64,000 nucleotides of DNA from Perca fluviatilis (taxonomy: Eukaryota > Chordata > Actinopteri > Perciformes > Percidae), in the NCBI RefSeq assembly GCF_010015445.1, contig NC_053134.1:10578265-10642264 (forward strand), read 5' to 3'. Position 1 is the first letter of the stretch, and the number at the start of each line of letters is the position of its first letter. The notes beneath the pieces were generated by a model. That model made no database searches. It was not told the DNA's origin and worked only from the letters and a program-made list of their open reading frames with translations. Below are positions 59,238 through 64,000 of this stretch, one piece after another. Position numbers and translations under genes: made by a program.

Positions 59238-59400
59238 CTTGAAGTTGATGTGATAAAAAATTCAGTAGAACCTTTTCTGATGGCGCAGGTCCTGTAAATG
59301 GCACATTCATTTGAAACTCCTCTTTATTAAAAAACTGGGTCAGGCTCTCATGTGTCATTATTTCACAAGCTGGCATTTCACCGTGGTGATAGGATGTTTA
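59238..59400 (-). other. Candidate untranslated first exon of the fucosyltransferase
   Basis: The minus strand ends CAACTTCAAG/GTGAGATTG, a near-consensus donor at 59236-59237. The fucosyltransferase start codon lies 9 bases after a plausible acceptor (CTCTCCAAG/GGTGAGCCATG). Joining them places a TGA just before the ATG in the frame that is open upstream, so the upstream part would be leader with a small ORF rather than extra coding. The 5' limit is unknown. Confidence 0.35.
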
Positions 59401-60234
59401 GCACAGTCCCCTGACTTTATCTGTATGAAGTTAATAGATTTCAGGAAAGCGATCATAACCACATAGGTGCATGAATATAGCACTGCTTCATTTTATGATT
59501 AACCCACGGAATAAAGACTACACATATGAGCCCAAGATAAACACTTCCAAATGAGATATTATTTTGCATGAGGTACACAGACATACATTTAAATTCTTCA
59601 GTCCAAGGAAGCTCATATTAACAATAATAAATTAAAGGGTATAGTAGTCATCAACCACAAACAACAGGAAAAATACTAAATAAAGATATATACAGTATAT
59701 ACTTTAGTTTTTTTGATAGTGTAAATGTAAAACTACATTCTGATTGACTCAAAAGAAAAAAAATGAACGTGTTGCAATGAGACGTGGTACACTTTGTCAT
59801 ATTAGAATAGATTCTTATTTTGTAAAAATAATTTGACTTCCTTCATATGCCATATCTGAGTGCAATAGGAGTTAGATTTTTAAGTGGCATGTGGCAGCCA
59901 GAAGTGGCATGTGCTGGCAAACATGATGGAGAGACACAATGGAGAGCAAAAGACCGATCATTGAGAAAGAAGCAGAGGGAACTGTTAACAAAAGGACATA
60001 CCGTATTATCAAACAAATAAAAAACCAATAGTTTAGGACTACACAAATGTTTTGTTTGCAAGTTTTAAGTTTTACTTTAGAGATGACATTTTTTTTTGCT
60101 TGAGTTAGTGATTTTTGTTTGATACTTGAGAGGTTTTGCTTGGAATTAAAGGCACAAAAATAATCCCATAAGTAATTACCAGTAGGAGGCAGTAATGCAA
60201 CGCATATGATGCCAACTGCAAACTGTAAAACCCC
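59401..60234. other. Intergenic spacer
   Basis: AT-rich DNA between the divergent fucosyltransferase and depdc4 genes. No gene, RNA or transposon termini recognised. Confidence 0.5.
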
Positions 60235-60237
60235 AAA

Positions 60238-60291
60238 GAAGAAGAAGAAGAAGAAGAAGAAGAAGAAGAAAAAGAAAGAAGAAGAAGAAGG
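60238..60291. repeat. (GAA)n triplet repeat just upstream of depdc4
   Basis: A pure purine tract of GAA units with two small interruptions (AAAAAG and AAAG near 60270-60278). It ends 33 bases before the depdc4 start codon, so it is in the promoter or the 5' leader. Confidence 0.9.
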
Positions 60292-60300
60292 TGTTGGTGT

Positions 60301-60308
60301 TTACGTCA
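60301..60308 (+). promoter_or_regulatory. CRE/ATF-like site at the depdc4 start
   Basis: TTACGTCA matches the CREB/ATF consensus TKACGTCA and lies 16 bases upstream of the depdc4 ATG, next to the GAA repeat. Activity is inferred from sequence only. Confidence 0.35.
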
Positions 60309-60323
60309 CACGGAGAGCTCGTG

Positions 60324-63300
60324 ATGGCGGTTAATTTGACTCCGCGTTTTAGAAGGTTGAACAGCCAAACGAGGAGTTTTCGTGAAAATATACAGCATGG
60401 TAAGATCTGAGTATTACCGCTAAATAAGTTTAAAGTTAGAGTATCTCCCCTTGGTATAATTGCAAGCACACAAACAAAGCACCAATGTGTAAGTAAAGGC
60501 TAAGGCGCTGGCGTCTAGCATTGACAAATTGCAAGCAAAAAGTCCTGCATTCAAAACGTTACAGCACGTTATCTTTTGCCAGTAAAGATTTAAATGGGGA
60601 AAAAAGTGTGCGTCTGGTTTACCTTAGGGAAAGTGTAATATGGAATTGTTATTACAGATGCATTGATGTGTAATCAGCTTTTGACTTTTGTAGTTGGTCG
60701 ACGTGGAGCTAATTTTAACTAACTGCTAACGTTACTTTAACGTTATGTATAGGCTAGCCAGTTACAATAGACTAATAGATTAAATCGACATGTTACATTA
60801 GAAAATAATGACAATGATAATACAGACAAAAAGATGATGATGCAACAAAACAACATTAACAATACGCAGTATTAATGTTTTATTTTTATTTTTTATTTAG
60901 TGGAATAGAAGTGCAAAGTAGCACAAAATGATTAAATACTCAAGGAAAGTACAAGTACCTGAACTTTGCACATACATTGAGTAAATCTACTGTGACGTTG
61001 CATTGTTAGAGTTCATTAATGTTACTGGTTTACAGTAAAATGATGAATAAACTATACTTTTAACGTTAACTGTCATTTTTAACATACAGTAGAATAAGCA
61101 AAACTAAATAAATATATGTGATAAGACTTTTTCACTGTTTTCCCTGTCACAAGTTGTTAGGTCTTATTTTCCACCATGCAGTATTTGCGCTTCATGGTCC
61201 CCTTTTAATTTGAGATGAAACATGTTTATTAGTAAATTGTATACATCAGTTTTTTTAAGATATGTAAATGGCTCTGGGATTTAACTTGTTTTGACCTCAT
61301 TTCCTTTAACCCTATATCTCCTAATAGGTTTCTCGGGGCCCTTCGGTGCCACCCAGCTGTGGCACAACATCATCCAGGCCCTGCAAACCCAGGTGGAGGT
61401 GCGTCGCTGTAGAAGGCATCTACGTGTTCATGCCGAATGTTTCACAGGCTCAGACGCTGTGGATGCCGTCCTCAGTTATTTGATGCAGAATGTGGTGTTT
61501 TGCACAAGTGAAGTGTCTCGCCTCAAAGCTGCTCGACTCTGCCAGGCTCTGATGGAGGCCAAGGTGTTTGAACCAGTGGGTACCAAGCTGTTTTGCAAAG
61601 ACAAAGAAGTGACCTTTGAGGACAGCAGCTGCAGCCTTTACCGTTTCCTGGAATATAAAGTGTTAGCCAATTCTGCCATGAAGGAGTCTGATTGCCATAG
61701 TGACACAGAAAACATGCCAGCAGAGGAACAGGGGCTAAAGAGGAAGAAGAGCTCCAGGTTGGTTTTACTTTAAATCCTTAACTGATTCATTTTATTCAGT
61801 ATAGAAGAACACTGCACTGAAACGGAGATGCATAAATATGTGATATAATATTGACATTGGCATATAGCTCTAGATAACATCTAATGAGTGCTTAATCACC
61901 ATTGTTGTTTCAGGAGGCTGAATGAACTGAGGACGATCTCTAATCCTCTTGCTGTTGGACCATCAGACAGGAGGGTTGAGAGGCTGCTGAGGACCATCAA
62001 CCTGCGACCAACCTTGTCTCCATCTTTAAACGCTACCCCCACTACTTCTGCCTTTCTGTCCAAAACTGGTAAGACTGAGCTCTTATTTGTGTCAGTATTT
62101 GCTAGTATGGTGGGGAACAACAGTCCATGACTTGAGTCAGGAGTTTATTGCGGACACAGATATTTTTCTCTCAAACATAATTTTTTTCTCCTTCTACTTT
62201 TTCCTCCTTCCCTAGTGGTGGCTGAGGTTTGGAAGCAGCAGACACTACTGCAGCTGCTGCAGATCGTAGAGCTGCCAATGCTGGACTGCATCCTGACCTC
62301 TCCTGCCAGGGTTCAGCTCAGTGCCTGCAGAGCTCCTCTGGCCACCCAGGACCTGGTTATATCTAACACATGTCTGGAGAGAGAGCTGCCCAACGCCCTA
62401 AATCTGCCCCAGTCAGTGCTCTGAATAATACTTCAAGCTTTTTTGCATATTGGACATACAACTAGAATTATGTAAACTTATCCTGTTCCATTTTCAAAAA
62501 TTGACAGAGAAAGTTACTTCTGATTAGTAACCTTTTGTAGTTTTGATAGCAACACAAGTCTGTCCTTTTATTTCACCTCCCCTACAGTGACAGTAAAGAA
62601 ACCCATTCTGTTTCATCACCCTTTGTTTTTTTTAGGTTGGATGGGTGGCTGTCGGCAGCGGCAGACTGCTTGGAGCTCTTTCCCGACCAGCTGATCGTGG
62701 TTGCAGGGGAACAGCTCAGCCAACAAGGTGGCAATGCCTTTTCAGAAGATGACCAGGCAGAACAGATGGCAAGCCAAAAGAGACTGCTCTTTGACACCAT
62801 TGCCAAGTACTACAGTGGACAGGAAAAAGCTCCGCTGCTCTCAGGACGCTACCTTGACATACATGCTGCAATTCTGAATTTGCTGGGTGAGACTTAGTAA
62901 GGTTTAATGGGAATTTTGCTGTTTTAAAATTAAATTTAAAACTGGAGCGAGATTTGACAACCCATTCTGGCACAGTTAACATTAAATGATATGTGTGTAC
63001 ATGTAAAGCAATAAGTAAGTGCCCCTGTGGTTTGTAATCCATGTCTTGACCACATTTTGTTTTTGTTTTCCAGATGAAGGGAAGTTGCAGGATGCCATCA
63101 AAGCATCTCAGTTGTGTTTTCGACTGCTGGAGACAAGTGTGAGAGATGAACTCAGGAGACTACTGGCCTTTATGGGCACAGCAGCTCGCCCAGATGCTTG
63201 CCGTCTTCAAAAACAGGTCCTTTTTCGCCAAACCAGCTTTGGTGTTCACAGCCCATGCTGTACATTGTTCAACAGTTTTTTTAGATTCAAGTGTAGCTTT

Positions 63301-64000
63301 ATTTTGTGGAGTTATATTAAAAGTTGGATCAATGGTCACTTATCTTAGACTTTCTGGTGTGTTTCCTTTCAGATTGATAACAGGGCCTTGGTCAGCCGCA
63401 CTTTTCAGAGAGCAATTGTCCAGAATCACGAACTGACGCGATCCCAAAGTGAAACCCTGGTGCTGTTTCTCATGGACAAATGCACTGAGCTCTTCAAGGT
63501 ACATGTTCAGGAAAAGTTTCACATCACCTGAACTTCTTTATAGAAAATGTAATTGAATCAAGTTTTATTAAGTTGCTACTTTGTCAGTATAGCAACAAAA
63601 AAAACATTTGATTTAACATTTGTTAAAATTCCTTTTACTTTTTTTTTTTTTTTTTTTTTAAACTGTCATGAATACAGACTCCTATGTCCCTTATTGAAGC
63701 TGTGAGGAGAACACTGAGGACTATGCAGCAGGGAAAAGACCCTGACTCAATTGCCAGTAAGTCAAAAACAACTACAACTAAATATGCACACATTGCCTGG
63801 CATTACATATTTCCCCATCATATGAAATAACAGTCATACATATACAGAAAATGTTTTGTATGTCCACTGTGCATTAATGCTCCAGTCAAAAACTCATATC
63901 CTATTCCCCTCTGTGTGTTGCAGCGTTCACCTTCTGCCAGCAGGTGACGCCACAGGAGTATGAGGATCAGCGAGAGGCCACCACCCTGGAGAGCCTCAAA
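60324..64000 (+). CDS. depdc4: DEP domain-containing protein 4, 5' part (runs off the window)
   Basis: Exons placed: 60324-60399, 61328-61757, 61914-62068, 62216-62411, 62636-62886, 63074-63216, 63373-63498, 63678-63756, and 63924 to the window edge. All junctions are GT-AG with consistent phase. The start MAVNLTPRFRRLNSQ parallels human DEPDC4 (MAVLLTPRFRRLVSQ). Exon 2 carries the DEP domain: SGPFGATQLW, CFTGSDAVDAVLSYLMQN and EDSSCSLYRFLEYK. Later parts give TISNPLAVG, DLVISNTCLERELPNALNLP and a LFLMDKCTELFK segment near the C-terminal half. These phrases favour DEPDC4 over its relative DEPDC7. DEP domains act in membrane or G-protein-linked signalling; the function of DEPDC4 itself is unknown. 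The 3' end is outside the window. Confidence 0.93.

Overview
This window is nuclear DNA from a ray-finned (teleost) fish. Genes are split by GT-AG introns, non-coding DNA is full of (CA)n/(TG)n, (TA)n and (GA)n microsatellites, and the interspersed elements are typical of teleosts: Tc1/mariner, hAT, PIF/Harbinger, a piggyBac-like MITE, tRNA-derived SINE pieces, an APE-type non-LTR retrotransposon and a solo LTR. The proteins match vertebrate families over their full length. No bacterial, plasmid, phage or CRISPR features are present.

Layout from left to right. (1) About 1-11.4 kb has no recognisable coding exon. It holds microsatellites, a TTAA-flanked MITE, a hAT-like MITE inserted in an older repeat, and a tRNA-SINE piece. 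(2) About 11.47-44.9 kb is apaf1 on the minus strand (apoptotic protease activating factor 1). A non-coding first exon and 25 coding exons can be placed, giving 1210 codons in order: CARD, NB-ARC ATPase, winged helix/helical domain, WD40 repeats. Only the short final coding exon could not be found. Its introns carry nested transposons, a 3.3-kb LINE and several MITEs. (3) About 46.1-54.06 kb is tcp11l2 on the minus strand, a complete reading frame of 525 codons including the stop in nine coding exons. (4) 55.7-55.9 kb is a GC-rich block with an unidentified minus-strand open frame that could be a first exon. (5) 56.48-57.66 kb is a single-exon alpha-1,3-fucosyltransferase of the FUT9 type on the minus strand, with a possible untranslated exon near 59.3 kb. 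(6) 60.3-64.0 kb is the 5' part of depdc4 on the plus strand. It runs off the right edge inside its ninth placed exon.

The four genes do not form a pathway. apaf1 is the scaffold of the apoptosome in the cytosol. The fucosyltransferase works in the Golgi on N-acetyllactosamine glycans. tcp11l2 and depdc4 are little-studied cytosolic proteins. APAF1, TCP11L2 and DEPDC4 all lie on human 12q23, so the block looks like partly kept vertebrate gene order.

The points most worth a second look are: a UG-repeat tract in place of the polypyrimidine tract at an in-frame WD40 exon of apaf1; CA repeats directly behind three of its donors; an overlapping upstream ORF in its 5' leader; and two nested transposons whose target duplications can be read base by base. 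I found no previously undescribed multi-gene system here.
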